A DNA stretch of 64,000 nucleotides from Alistipes sp. GTDB lineage: Bacteria; Bacteroidota; Bacteroidia; Bacteroidales; Rikenellaceae. Position 1 is the stretch's first letter, and each line of letters opens with the position of its first letter. Made by a program: the position numbers and the translations under genes. The notes under the pieces are model-generated. The model did no database searches and was not told the DNA's origin. It saw only the letters and a list, made by a program, of their open reading frames with translations. The stretch covers positions 35,772-99,771 of the forward strand of contig JAHHQL010000004.1 in the NCBI GenBank assembly GCA_020026415.1. Direction: 5' to 3'. Below are positions 16,213 to 25,426 of this stretch, piece by piece.

Positions 16213-17989
16213 GGGACTTTTCCTTTTCGATTCTGAGCATTTCCATGCGGCGGTTGATCTCGGCGGCATCGTAGTTGCATTCCGAAGCCTTGCGCCAATA
16301 GGTCTCCGCAAGGAAATACTCCTTAAGTTTGAAGAGAATGTCGCCGTAATGAATCATCAGATCCGCACTCATGCGGTTGTCGCGGGCAATGGCCTGTCGC
16401 ATGGCGGTCTTCGCCTCGGCGTAGCGTCCCGTCTTGTAGAGAATCCACGCATAGGTGTCCAGATAGGTCGCATTGTCGGGTTCGGCCGCGATGACCCGTT
16501 CGGACAAACTCAGCGCACGCTCCAACTCGATCTCCTCGACCGAAAGGAAGTAGGCGTAGTTGTTCATCACCACGATGTTGTCGGGGTCGTATCTCAGGCT
16601 GCGGTTGTAGGCCTTGTAGCAGGCCTGCATGAGTTTTCGGTCGGGCTTCCGGGTATTTCCGCGTTTGACTGCCATCTGATGGTAGGTGTCGCCCACGATG
16701 CACCACACACTGCTGCGCACCGAGTCGGTCGGGGCGTATTTCAGTGCCCGACGATAGGTCTTCAGTGCCTCGTCGTATTTTTCCGCCTGATACTGCACGT
16801 TGCCCCGAATCAGGTGGAGGTTCAGATCATTCGGGAAGAGATTCATGGCGCGGCGGGTGTAGAGGCTTGCCGAGTCGATGTGTCCGAGGTAGAGTTCGAT
16901 GTCGATGATCGAAAGGTAGTAGTCCTTTCGGACAGGTTTGTCGCCGAGGTGTGCCTTGTAAAGGTCGAGTGCCGTCTGTACTTCGCCCGCGGCAATCAGA
17001 TGTCCCGCATAGAGATCCACCACCCGTTTATCCTGCGGGTAGAGGATGGCGAGCGTGTTCATCAGATCGCGGATTTCGAGGTAGTAACTGCCGTAGAAAC
17101 GCATGTCGGACGTGAGACGTTCGATATGACCGAGTTTTTCGTCAAGCGAAATCTCGCGGACGGCGAACATCCGTTTGAAGGTCTTCAGTAAGGCTCGGTA
17201 ATTCTGGCGGTCGTTGTGGAGCGAGGCCAAAGAAAGATACGCTTCGGGGTTCGTCGGATCCATGCGGATGGCGTGCTCGAACTCCTTCATGGCCAGCGAA
17301 TCTCGACCCGCAAGACCGTAGAGATTACCCAATTCGATGTGGTTCTGCCGGTTGTAGGGATCGCTTTCGACCAAAGCCTTCTGTTCGTCCACCGCCTTGT
17401 CCACTTGGTTGGTGGCGATCAGCAGACGGCGTTTGATCATGCTCAGGTAGGGGATTCGTCCGCACCGCAACTCCGCCGAATCGAGCGTCGTGAGGGCAAT
17501 GTAGGGGTTGTTGTCCTCTTCGTAGAGTGCCGCGAGGATGCGGTAATGGTCGGGATCGTCGGGTTCTGCCTGCACGAGACGTTCGTAGGTGCGGAGTGCC
17601 TCCTTATAGCGTCGGGCGAGGATGAGCGACTGCCCGTAGTAGCGCAAATACCAGTTGTTGAGCGTGTCCAAACGCCATGCGTGTCCGGCAAGCGCGACCC
17701 CCTCTTCGGGCGTGGAGTACATGCCGTAAACGAACAATTGGAAATAGGCGGGGGCGAAGGTCGAATCGGCCTTCAGCGTGCGGCGGAAATAGTGGCGGGC
17801 GCGTGCCGTGTCGCCGTGGATGGCGTTTCGTTTGATGCCTTCGGTGAAGAGCCACAGCGGCGAGAGGGTGTCGTTCTTCTCGATATGGAGCGAATCGGAT
17901 TCCGGGAATCGGGTATATACACCCCGTCCCTCGACCAGTGCGGTCGAGAAAAGTAACAGCAGAGCGCAGAAAATCAGAATCCGTTTCAT
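16205..17989 (-). CDS. Exported tetratricopeptide-repeat protein
   Basis: 594 residues: an N-terminal signal peptide (about 1-21, KRILIFCALLLLFSTAL) and then TPR units over almost the whole length, with typical spacing such as AYLSLASLH, HYRILAALYEEDN, NYAYFLSVEEIELERALSLSERV and TYLDTYAWILYKTGRYAEAK. No catalytic motif is visible. Bacteroidota periplasmic TPR proteins often scaffold envelope complexes. It overlaps the EnvC-like gene by 8 bp, so a role in the same cell-separation process is plausible but is inference. Confidence 0.88.
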   Translation of the reverse strand: MKRILIFCALLLLFSTALVEGRGVYTRFPESDSLHIEKNDTLSPLWLFTEGIKRNAIHGDTARARHYFRRTLKADSTFAPAYFQLFVYGMYSTPEEGVALAGHAWRLDTLNNWYLRYYGQSLILARRYKEALRTYERLVQAEPDDPDHYRILAALYEEDNNPYIALTTLDSAELRCGRIPYLSMIKRRLLIATNQVDKAVDEQKALVESDPYNRQNHIELGNLYGLAGRDSLAMKEFEHAIRMDPTNPEAYLSLASLHNDRQNYRALLKTFKRMFAVREISLDEKLGHIERLTSDMRFYGSYYLEIRDLMNTLAILYPQDKRVVDLYAGHLIAAGEVQTALDLYKAHLGDKPVRKDYYLSIIDIELYLGHIDSASLYTRRAMNLFPNDLNLHLIRGNVQYQAEKYDEALKTYRRALKYAPTDSVRSSVWCIVGDTYHQMAVKRGNTRKPDRKLMQACYKAYNRSLRYDPDNIVVMNNYAYFLSVEEIELERALSLSERVIAAEPDNATYLDTYAWILYKTGRYAEAKTAMRQAIARDNRMSADLMIHYGDILFKLKEYFLAETYWRKASECNYDAAEINRRMEMLRIEKEKSHE

Positions 17990-18012
17990 CTTGCAGGCGG
18001 AGGTTTTAATTC

Positions 18013-18051
18013 GGGAAAAGTCCTCCTCCGCGAGGGGGGAGGACTTTTCCC
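18013..18051 (-). terminator. Inverted repeat between pheS and the TPR gene
   Basis: A 14-bp perfect repeat, GGGAAAAGTCCTCC / GGAGGACTTTTCCC, with an 11-base loop, 20 bp after the pheS stop. No strong T-run follows, so it may be a partial terminator or processing hairpin inside a pheS-TPR-envC transcript. Confidence 0.6.
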
Positions 18052-18070
18052 GAAGGTGTTTTTATTCGAT

Positions 18071-19096
18071 TTACAGATCGGTGTCGAACTGGTGGAGGAA
18101 GCGTACGTCGTTCTCGAAGTACAGACGCAGATCCTTCACGCCGTATTTCAACATGGCGATACGTTCGATACCCATGCCGAATGCGAATCCCGAATATTTT
18201 TTGGGGTCAATGCCGTTCAGACGGAGTACGTTGGGATCGACCATGCCGCATCCCATGATCTCCAGCCAGCCCGTACCCTTGCAGACGGGGCAACCCTTGC
18301 CGCCGCACAGGTTACACGACACATCGACCTCGGCCGAAGGCTCCGTGAAGGGGAAGTACGACGGACGCATGCGGATGGCGGTATCCTCGCCGAAGATCTC
18401 CTTGGCGAAGTACTGCAACGACTGCTTCATGTCGGCGAATGACACGCCCTCGTCGATATAGAGTCCCTCGATCTGGTGGAAGATGCAGTGTGCGCGGTAG
18501 GAGATCGCCTCGTTACGGAACACACGTCCCGGACAGATCACACGGATGGGCGGTTTCTGATGCTCCATCGTGCGTACTTGGATCGACGAAGTATGCGTAC
18601 GGAGCAGGATGTCGGGGTGCTTCTCGATGAAGAACGTATCCTGCATGTCGCGTGCGGGGTGTTCGGGCGGGAAGTTCAGCGCACCGAACACGTGGTGGTC
18701 ATCTTCGATTTCGGGGCCGTCGGCCACGGTGTAACCCAGACGCGAGAAGACCTCGACGATCTCGTTCTTGACGCGCGAAATGGGGTGGCGCGAACCGAGC
18801 GTCTCGGCCGTACCGGGACGGGTCATGTCGCCTGTGGCGGATTTCTGATCGGCGGCGACATCCTGCATCTGTTCGCGCAGGGTGTTGATGCGCTCCGTGG
18901 CGGTTGTTTTCAGACGATTGATTAACTGTCCCAATTCGCGTTTCTGCTCTGCGGGAACGGTTTTGAACTCATCCATCAAGGCCGTGAGTTCGCCTTTTTT
19001 GCCGAGTATTTTGATGCGGAACTCCTCGACGTCGGCCGCTGTTTGGGGTTGAAACTCCTCGACACGTTTGAGAAGTTCGTTAATTTTGTCTGTCAT
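18071..19096 (-). CDS. pheS: Phenylalanyl-tRNA synthetase alpha subunit
   Basis: 341 residues, class II catalytic subunit of the alpha2-beta2 PheRS. An N-terminal coiled coil (about 1-95) binds tRNA. Catalytic motif 2 region is seen in VICPGRVFRNEAIS, followed by IFHQIEGLYID, and motif 3 in GFAFGMGIERIAMLKYG near the C-terminus. A cysteine-rich insert CNLCGGKGCPVCKGTG (about 268-283) is typical of this subtype. pheT is not adjacent, as is common in Bacteroidota. It has its own promoter, divergent from the patatin gene. Confidence 0.97.
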   Translation of the reverse strand: MTDKINELLKRVEEFQPQTAADVEEFRIKILGKKGELTALMDEFKTVPAEQKRELGQLINRLKTTATERINTLREQMQDVAADQKSATGDMTRPGTAETLGSRHPISRVKNEIVEVFSRLGYTVADGPEIEDDHHVFGALNFPPEHPARDMQDTFFIEKHPDILLRTHTSSIQVRTMEHQKPPIRVICPGRVFRNEAISYRAHCIFHQIEGLYIDEGVSFADMKQSLQYFAKEIFGEDTAIRMRPSYFPFTEPSAEVDVSCNLCGGKGCPVCKGTGWLEIMGCGMVDPNVLRLNGIDPKKYSGFAFGMGIERIAMLKYGVKDLRLYFENDVRFLHQFDTDL

Positions 19097-19176
19097 ATTT
19101 TGTTTGTTTATCCTTTTTCTATACTTTTGAACCTATCGTGCGCACGGCGCACCGGAATATAACGTATATTAATACG

Positions 19177-19184
19177 CAAAGTTA
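19177..19184 (-). promoter_or_regulatory. -7 element of the pheS promoter
   Basis: TAACTTTG on the minus strand (19184-19177), about 80 bp before the pheS ATG. No clear -33 TTTG at the right distance. Confidence 0.55.
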
Positions 19185-19199
19185 TAAAAAATTTGAGAC

Positions 19200-21518
19200 A
19201 TGTTGCGTAAAACCCTTTCATTTCTCATCGCTTTGATGTTCACCCTTTCTGCTTCGGCGCAAAAACAGCCGTCGGGCATCGGTTTGGTGATGAGCGGAGG
19301 CGGTGCCAAAGGACTTTATCATATCGGCGTACTGGAGGCTTTGGAGGAGAGCGGAGTCCCGATCGACTATGTGGCGGGAACCTCCATGGGATCAATAATC
19401 GCGGCGATGTATGCCGCGGGTTATTCGCCGGCGGAGATGCGTCGGATCGTGCTGTCGGGTGCCGTGCGCGAGTGGGCGTTCGGAATGATCGACCCGAACC
19501 GCTACATGGCTTTCTATCGTCAGGTGGCACAGGCTCCCGCACTGGTGAACATCCGCCTCGACTTCAAGAAGGGAAGTTCCAAACCGCTGCTGATGCCCAC
19601 AAACCTCATCTCCTCGACACAGGTCGATCTGGCGTTGATGGGTTTGTTTGCCCCCGCAACGGCTGCCGCAGGAGAGGATTTCGACAAACTGATGATCCCG
19701 TTCCTGTGTGTGGCAAGCGACATGAAGGAGCGCAAACCCGTGGTTCTGCGGGACGGCGAACTCTCCGAAGCGGTGCGTTCGTCGATGTCCATCCCGTTGG
19801 TTTACAAGCCGATGAAGCGTGGCGACATGATTCTTTATGACGGCGGTGTGTTCGATAATTTCCCGTGGAAGGCTCTCCGGCGGGAATTTGATCCCGAATT
19901 TATCGTGGGCAGCATCTGCACGAGCGGAAACAGCGTACCCGACGAGAATACCGACATTTTCGATCAGGCGTTTGCTCTGGCGATGCAGGAGACCGATTAC
20001 GACATTCCCGAAGAGACGGGTGTCACGATCGTGCGCGACGTGAAGGTCAATATGTTGGACTTCGACCGTGCCGAAGAGATTATGGATGCGGGTTATACGG
20101 ATGCCATGAAGAAGATGCCGGAGATCCTTTCGCGGGTGTCGCGCCGTTTTACGGCGGCCGAGTTCAAGGCACGCCGCGAGGAGTTCCGCAAGAAATGTCC
20201 GCCGCTCTATTTTTGTGATTATCACCTCGAAGGCATGAATCGGGCCCAACGGGAATACATCCGCGATTTCGTGCATGTCGATCGTCAGATCAAGGGTCGT
20301 CAGCGCGTGATGTCGTTCGAGAAACTGCGCGGAAAACTCTTCGAGGTGTTGGCATCGGGCGATTTCACGATGGATTTTCCCCATGCGCGTTACGATGCCG
20401 AGACAGACGGTTATTCGTTTACCGCCAATTTCCGCACCAAACCCAATTTCAAACTATCGCTCGGCGGTTGCATCTCTTCGACAGCCTTCAATCAGGCCTA
20501 CATCGGCATCAACTATCAGAAAATCGGACGTGTCGCTCAAGTGGTCGGAAGTGAATTTTTCTTGGGACCTCTGCATACGTGGGGTTCGGTGGGCGGACGA
20601 ACGGACTTCTACATGTGGAAGCCTCTGTTTATCGACTATTCGTTCAATTTCGGCGTGCGCAACCTCCATCACGGCTATTTCGGCGGTTTGACGCACATCG
20701 ACAACGCCAAGAAAGTGCGCGAAAACGACTACTTCGGGTCGTTCGGATTCGGCATGCCGATGAATCTGCGCGGTATATTTTCGCTGCGCGCCAATGTCGG
20801 TCAGCAAAACTTTCGTTATCAGGCTCTGAACGGTGTACCGGATGATTTCGACCATTCGCGTTTTTCGTATTTCGGCCTCAAACTTGAGGCGCGTCGCTGT
20901 ACGCTTGACCGTTTTGTGTTCCCGCGTCACGGATCGGATCTGGATCTTTCGGCGGTCTTTGTGACGGGACACGAGAAACTCGATCCGATGGATACCGATC
21001 GTTTTGTGTCGGAGGAGTGCCGTCAATGGGTCGGCGGGCGTTTCAAGTGGGAAAAATACATTGATTTTGCCCGAAAAGGGTGGTTCTCGGTCGGTTTGTA
21101 CGTCGATGCCGTTGTGACGAATCATCCCGATTTCGCACGCGATCGTGCCACGCTGATGTCGCTTCCGGTCTTTGCACCGATTCCCCACTCGAACATGATC
21201 TACATGCCGACGTTCCACGGCAAACGATTTTTGGCGGGCGGTATCATGCCGACCTTCAACTTTACGCAGAATTTGTTCCTCCGCACGAGTGTCTATACGA
21301 TGTGGCGCAACCGCCGCGTCCACATTCCCGATATTCGGGAACTCGAAGGCGAGCGCGAGCGTCTGCATTACATTGCCGACATGTCGCTCGTTTATCACAC
21401 GCCCGTGGGTCCTGTGTCGCTCAGTCTTACCAAATACGACTTCAAATCGTGGCGCAACATGTATCTGACCCTTACACTCGGATACGCCATCTTTGCCCCC
21501 AAGGGAACATTCTATTAA
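19200..21518 (+). CDS. Patatin-like phospholipase with C-terminal outer-membrane barrel
   Basis: 772 residues with a signal peptide (about 1-20, ending SASA). The patatin domain (about 26-330) has the oxyanion loop SGGGAKG, the nucleophile elbow GTSMG (S62) and the catalytic Asp in DGG (D214), forming a Ser-Asp dyad for acyl-ester hydrolysis of phospholipids. A middle region (about 300-380) resembles a POTRA-like segment, and about 385-772 is rich in alternating aromatic/glycine strands ending in a phenylalanine-tyrosine pair, as in Omp85-family barrels. This fits the PlpD/type Vd architecture, where a patatin passenger is tethered to or secreted through its own barrel. Autotransport is inferred from the architecture. 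Confidence 0.9.
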   Translation: MLRKTLSFLIALMFTLSASAQKQPSGIGLVMSGGGAKGLYHIGVLEALEESGVPIDYVAGTSMGSIIAAMYAAGYSPAEMRRIVLSGAVREWAFGMIDPNRYMAFYRQVAQAPALVNIRLDFKKGSSKPLLMPTNLISSTQVDLALMGLFAPATAAAGEDFDKLMIPFLCVASDMKERKPVVLRDGELSEAVRSSMSIPLVYKPMKRGDMILYDGGVFDNFPWKALRREFDPEFIVGSICTSGNSVPDENTDIFDQAFALAMQETDYDIPEETGVTIVRDVKVNMLDFDRAEEIMDAGYTDAMKKMPEILSRVSRRFTAAEFKARREEFRKKCPPLYFCDYHLEGMNRAQREYIRDFVHVDRQIKGRQRVMSFEKLRGKLFEVLASGDFTMDFPHARYDAETDGYSFTANFRTKPNFKLSLGGCISSTAFNQAYIGINYQKIGRVAQVVGSEFFLGPLHTWGSVGGRTDFYMWKPLFIDYSFNFGVRNLHHGYFGGLTHIDNAKKVRENDYFGSFGFGMPMNLRGIFSLRANVGQQNFRYQALNGVPDDFDHSRFSYFGLKLEARRCTLDRFVFPRHGSDLDLSAVFVTGHEKLDPMDTDRFVSEECRQWVGGRFKWEKYIDFARKGWFSVGLYVDAVVTNHPDFARDRATLMSLPVFAPIPHSNMIYMPTFHGKRFLAGGIMPTFNFTQNLFLRTSVYTMWRNRRVHIPDIRELEGERERLHYIADMSLVYHTPVGPVSLSLTKYDFKSWRNMYLTLTLGYAIFAPKGTFY

Positions 21519-21536
21519 CAGACTTTAAGCATAAAT

Positions 21537-21575
21537 AAAAGGACGGGAAAACACCGAGTTTTCCGTCCTTTTTTT
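21537..21575 (+). terminator. Terminator after the patatin gene
   Basis: Stem GGACGGGAAAAC / GTTTTCCGTCC with a five-base loop and a run of T residues, about 20 bp after the stop. Confidence 0.9.
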
Positions 21576-21737
21576 GTGCGGGTGGGGTAGTGCGCCACAA
21601 ACCTCTTTTCTCTGCTTCTGCGCCCGCCTCTTGCCGTCTGCCGTTCGCCCTTTTGCGTTGCGGGCACTCCCTTCCGCCCACTGCCCGTCCTCCTGCGTCT
21701 TGGGCACTCCTTTCCGCCGCCCGCTCCCAAAAGGCAT
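21576..21737 (+). other. Pyrimidine-rich, G-poor intergenic tract
   Basis: No gene seen. The plus strand is strikingly rich in C and T, with an imperfect tandem repeat that starts GGGCACTCC at about 21661 and 21702. It lies between two face-to-face terminators of convergent genes. A C-rich, G-poor transcript of this kind would suit Rho loading. Confidence 0.55.
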
Positions 21738-21768
21738 AAAAAAAGGGAACCTCCCGAAGGAGATTCCC
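21738..21768 (-). terminator. Terminator of the M13 peptidase gene
   Basis: On the minus strand GGGAATCTCC / GGAGGTTCCC with a TTCG loop followed by seven T residues, 24 bp after the stop at 21792. Confidence 0.9.
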
Positions 21769-21791
21769 GAAGTATCTTTTTGTGGAAAAGA

Positions 21792-23825
21792 CTACCAGAT
21801 GATCACACGCTCCGATTCGGGCATGAACATCGCATCACCCTCCTTGATGTTGAAGGCATCATAGAAGGGCTGGAGGTTACGCAGCGATGCGTTTACGCGC
21901 CACTTGCCCAGCGAGTGAACGTCCAACTTGGTCAGACGGGCGATCTCCTCGTCGCGGATGTTCTGTCCCCAGAGGGTTGCGTAAGCCAGATAGAAACGCT
22001 GATCGAACGAGAACCCGTCGGTCATGGGGTCTGCCTGACCCTCTGCGAGGGTGTTGTGGAATGCGGTGTAGGCCACGTTCAAACCGCCCTGATCGGCGAT
22101 ATTCTCTCCCAGACAGAGTTTGCCGTTGGCCATCAGTGCGGGTTTGCCGTCCTTGGCGGGCAGTACCTCCAACCGGTTGAACTGATCGACCAGTACTTCG
22201 GCCTTCTTCATGAATGCTTCGGCATCCACATCCGACCACCAGTTGTTCATGTTACCGTCCTTGTCGAAGTTACGACCCTGATCGTCAAATCCGTGGGTCA
22301 TCTCGTGACCGATCACCACGCCGATTGCACCGTAGTTTACGGCATCATCGGCCTCCGGGTTGTAGAACGGGGGCTGGAGAATGGCTGCCGGGAAGCAGAT
22401 CTCGTTGGTGCCGGGGTTGTAGTAGGCGTTTACGGTCTGCGGGGTCATGTGCCACTCGTCCTTATTGACCTCGGTACCCAGATCCTTGATGTTGTCGGCA
22501 GTGTACCAGCGGTTGGCTGCCATGATGTTCTCCCAGTACGACTTTTCGGGATCGATCTCAAGACCCTTGTAGTCCTTCCATGTGTCGGGATAACCGACCT
22601 TGATGCGGAATGCGGCGAGTTTCTCCTGTGCCTTAGCCTTGGTGGCGTCGGTCATCCAATCGAGGTTGGCGATGTGCTGCGAAAGCGACTTTTGCAGGTT
22701 GCGAACCAACTCGACCATGCGAACCTTGTCCTCTTCGGGGAAGTATTTCTCGACATACATCTTGCCGACGGCCTCACCCAGCGTGCTGTTGGGAATGCGC
22801 ATGGCGCGCTTCCAACGGGGCTGCTGCTGCTGTGCACCCGACATCACACGGCCGTAGAAATCAAACGAAGCGTTGATGAAATCATCGCTCAGATAACTTG
22901 CGGCGGCGTTGATATACTGTTCGGCGAGATAGTAGCGGATCTGCTCCACGGGAGCCTCGGTCAGGACCTTCGTGGCACCCTCAAGAGCCGAAGGAGTCAT
23001 GACGATGATGTGGTCGAACTCGCCGATGCCCATCAACTTATAATAGGTTGCCCAATCGACTGCGGGGTATTTCTTCTCGAACTCCTCGCGCGACATCGGG
23101 TTGTAACGAGCGGCGGTGTTACGCAACTGTACGTTCGACCAAGTGGTCTCGGCAAGTTTCGTTTCGATGGCCATTACGCTCTCGACGGCTTTCGAGATCT
23201 CCTCCTCGGCGATGCCCGTCAGGCGGAAAATCTTTTCCAGATAAATCTTGTAGGCATCGAGGATGTTTGCGTTGGCGGGGTCGAGATAATAGTCACGGTC
23301 ACCCAGCGTCAGACCCGACTGCGAAGCATACATTACGTTGAGCGAACTGTTCTTCATGTCGGCACTTACTCCCATGCTGAAGAACGGATTGGCACAACCC
23401 ATGTGCATCTGTGCGATCTTCTCCGAGAAAGCGGCGCGGTCGTTGATCGAAAGGATCTCCTCGACGGCGGCCTTGATGGGGGCTGCACCCTCCTTGTTCA
23501 GACGAACCGAATCGAGACCCATCTTATACAGGTCGGCGATTTTCTGCTCGACACTGCCCGGAGTGTTCTGCTGTTTGGTCATCTCCGAGAAGAGTTCGTT
23601 GATGCGTTTCTCGTTGTTGTTTGCCAGCACGTCAAACGAGCCGAAACGCGAATACTCCGGTTTCAAGGGGTTGTTCTTCTGCCAGCCGCCTGTGGCATAC
23701 TGATAGAAATTCTCCTGAGGGGTGTACGTCTTGTCCAAGTTGGACAGCGTAAGACCCGTGTTTTTGCTGGTGGGCTGACAGGCCGCCATACACACTGTGG
23801 TTGCGATTAATAATAATTTTTTCAT
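21792..23825 (-). CDS. M13 family zinc metallopeptidase (neprilysin/PepO-like), lipoprotein
   Basis: 677 residues. The N-terminus MKKLLLIATTVCMAAC ends in a lipobox-like sequence with Cys16, so the protein is probably lipid-anchored in the envelope. The C-terminal catalytic domain has HExxH in VIGHEMTHGFDDQGR, the third zinc ligand in GENIADQGGL and the substrate-binding NAYYNP motif. M13 enzymes are oligopeptidases that cut on the amino side of hydrophobic residues. Length is close to the usual 670-690. Together with the two S46 enzymes it suggests extensive periplasmic peptide degradation. It stands as a single gene between terminators. Confidence 0.95.
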   Translation of the reverse strand: MKKLLLIATTVCMAACQPTSKNTGLTLSNLDKTYTPQENFYQYATGGWQKNNPLKPEYSRFGSFDVLANNNEKRINELFSEMTKQQNTPGSVEQKIADLYKMGLDSVRLNKEGAAPIKAAVEEILSINDRAAFSEKIAQMHMGCANPFFSMGVSADMKNSSLNVMYASQSGLTLGDRDYYLDPANANILDAYKIYLEKIFRLTGIAEEEISKAVESVMAIETKLAETTWSNVQLRNTAARYNPMSREEFEKKYPAVDWATYYKLMGIGEFDHIIVMTPSALEGATKVLTEAPVEQIRYYLAEQYINAAASYLSDDFINASFDFYGRVMSGAQQQQPRWKRAMRIPNSTLGEAVGKMYVEKYFPEEDKVRMVELVRNLQKSLSQHIANLDWMTDATKAKAQEKLAAFRIKVGYPDTWKDYKGLEIDPEKSYWENIMAANRWYTADNIKDLGTEVNKDEWHMTPQTVNAYYNPGTNEICFPAAILQPPFYNPEADDAVNYGAIGVVIGHEMTHGFDDQGRNFDKDGNMNNWWSDVDAEAFMKKAEVLVDQFNRLEVLPAKDGKPALMANGKLCLGENIADQGGLNVAYTAFHNTLAEGQADPMTDGFSFDQRFYLAYATLWGQNIRDEEIARLTKLDVHSLGKWRVNASLRNLQPFYDAFNIKEGDAMFMPESERVIIW

Positions 23826-23848
23826 AAAGGTTTAGGTTAATTTTTGGC

Positions 23849-23892
23849 AAAAACGGGAGTTGCCTTCCTTTGGAAAAGGCACTCCCGTTTTC
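23849..23892 (-). terminator. Terminator of pgk (distal hairpin)
   Basis: Minus-strand stem AAAACGGGAGTGCCTT / AAGGCAACTCCCGTTTTT with a run of five T residues. Confidence 0.85.
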
Positions 23893-23912
23893 GGTTGTTG
23901 CTTATTTTGGTC

Positions 23913-23962
23913 GGGGATTTTCGCGTGCGGGGCTTTGGAAAACCTTGCACGCGAAAATCCCC
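23913..23962 (-). terminator. Perfect 16-bp inverted repeat just after pgk
   Basis: GGGGATTTTCGCGTGC / GCACGCGAAAATCCCC with an 18-base loop, 11 bp downstream of the pgk stop and upstream of the T-tailed terminator. No T-run of its own; it could block 3' exonucleases and stabilise the abundant pgk mRNA. Confidence 0.65.
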
Positions 23963-23973
23963 TTCAGGCACTC

Positions 23974-25236
23974 TTACTTGCGGATGGCTGCCACACCGGG
24001 GAGATCACCGAACTCGATGTATTCGAGCAGTGCACCACCGCCGGTCGAGATGTACGACACCTGATCGGCCAGACCGAACTTGTTTACACAAGCCACCGAG
24101 TCGCCGCCACCGATCAAAGAGTAAGCACCGTTCTTGGTAGCCTCGGCGATGGCCTCGGCAACCTCCTTCGAACCGGTTGCGAACTTGTCGATCTCGAATA
24201 CGCCCACGGGACCGTTCCACAGGATGGTCTTGCAACCGAGGATGTGCTCGCGGAAACGCTTCTTGCCCTCAGCGGCAATATCGACACCCTCCCAGCCTTC
24301 GGGAATGTTGTCGGCGGCAGCCTCCTTGGTGTTGGCGGCAGCCGAGAAATCGTCGGCGATCAGTGCGTCGGGCGACATGACGAGTTCGACTCCCTTCTCC
24401 TTGGCCAGCTGAAGGATCTCCAGTGCCACGGGGAACATATCGGGCTCGCAGATCGAGTTGCCGACCTTACCGCCCTGTGCGGCGGCGAACGTGTAGGTCA
24501 TACCGCCGCCGATAACGATCGAATCGACCTTCTCGATGAGCGACTTGATGACGCCGATCTTGGTCGAAACCTTCGAACCGCCGATGATGGCGCAGAAGGG
24601 GTGTGCGGGCTTCTCCATCAGCGAGGCCAGAGCCTTCACCTCTTTCTCCATCAGGTAACCGAACATCTTGTCGTTGGGGAAGTACTCGGCGATAAGGTAC
24701 GTCGAAGCGTGCTTGCGGTGAGCCGTACCGAATGCGTCGTTGATGTAGCAGTCGGCATACGAAGCGAGTTTCTTGACGAACTCCTTCTGGGGACCTTCCT
24801 TCAGGGCTTTCTTGGCGGCATCCTTCTCCTCCTTGGAGGCATCGGCTGCCAGACCGCGGGGTTTGCCCTCCTCTTCGGCGTAGAAACGGAGGTTTTCGAG
24901 CAACATGACTTCACCGGGTTTCAATGCGGCGGCCATTTCGGCGGCTTTTGCGCCCATGCAGTCGCCTGCGAAGGCAACCTTGTGACCCAGACGATCCTCT
25001 ACGGTCGAAACGATCTGTTCGAGCGAGAATTTGGGATCGGGATTCTTTTTGGGGCGACCCAGATGCGACATGAGGATCACCGAACCACCTTCGGCGAGTA
25101 CCTTTTTGATGGTGGGCAGAGCGGCACGGATACGCGTATCGTCCGTTACCTCGCCTTTGTCGTTCAAGGGTACATTGAAATCAACGCGGATGATGGCGCG
25201 TTTCCCTTTGAAATCGTAATTGTCGATTGTTACCAT
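23974..25236 (-). CDS. pgk: Phosphoglycerate kinase
   Basis: 420 residues, glycolytic enzyme that transfers phosphate from 1,3-bisphosphoglycerate to ADP. The substrate-binding RVDFNVPL is at about 18-25, followed by MSHLGRPK. The nucleotide domain shows the hinge and GGSKVSTK, GGGMTYTF, WNGPVGVFE and the C-terminal GGGDSVACVNKFG motif. Length is slightly longer than the E. coli enzyme, as is common in Bacteroidota. A single-gene transcript with a promoter upstream and two successive hairpins downstream. Confidence 0.98.
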   Translation of the reverse strand: MVTIDNYDFKGKRAIIRVDFNVPLNDKGEVTDDTRIRAALPTIKKVLAEGGSVILMSHLGRPKKNPDPKFSLEQIVSTVEDRLGHKVAFAGDCMGAKAAEMAAALKPGEVMLLENLRFYAEEEGKPRGLAADASKEEKDAAKKALKEGPQKEFVKKLASYADCYINDAFGTAHRKHASTYLIAEYFPNDKMFGYLMEKEVKALASLMEKPAHPFCAIIGGSKVSTKIGVIKSLIEKVDSIVIGGGMTYTFAAAQGGKVGNSICEPDMFPVALEILQLAKEKGVELVMSPDALIADDFSAAANTKEAAADNIPEGWEGVDIAAEGKKRFREHILGCKTILWNGPVGVFEIDKFATGSKEVAEAIAEATKNGAYSLIGGGDSVACVNKFGLADQVSYISTGGGALLEYIEFGDLPGVAAIRK

Positions 25237-25288
25237 AATTTCTTAACAGTTATTGTAAATTCGTTGTCTTTCTAAATTTTGCTCGGTG

Positions 25289-25296
25289 CAAAGTTA
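25289..25296 (-). promoter_or_regulatory. -7 element of the pgk promoter
   Basis: TAACTTTG on the minus strand (25296-25289), followed by C, about 53 bp before the ATG. A TTG lies only 14 bp upstream; surrounding DNA is very AT-rich. Confidence 0.6.
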
Positions 25297-25426
25297 TGAA
25301 AAAATTTTAACAATATATGAAAAATCGTATTTCCCGTCCCTAAAAAGTGCGGATTTTGTCATTTTCCGGGGATCGGGGAGTTCGCTTTCCGAAGGTAACG
25401 GATTCCCGCGGGCGATTATTGTATTT

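Noticed and set aside
21780..23810. Open frame of 676 codons opposite the M13 peptidase
   Set aside because: The real gene on the minus strand has HExxH, lipobox and full family likeness; the opposite frame is a by-product.
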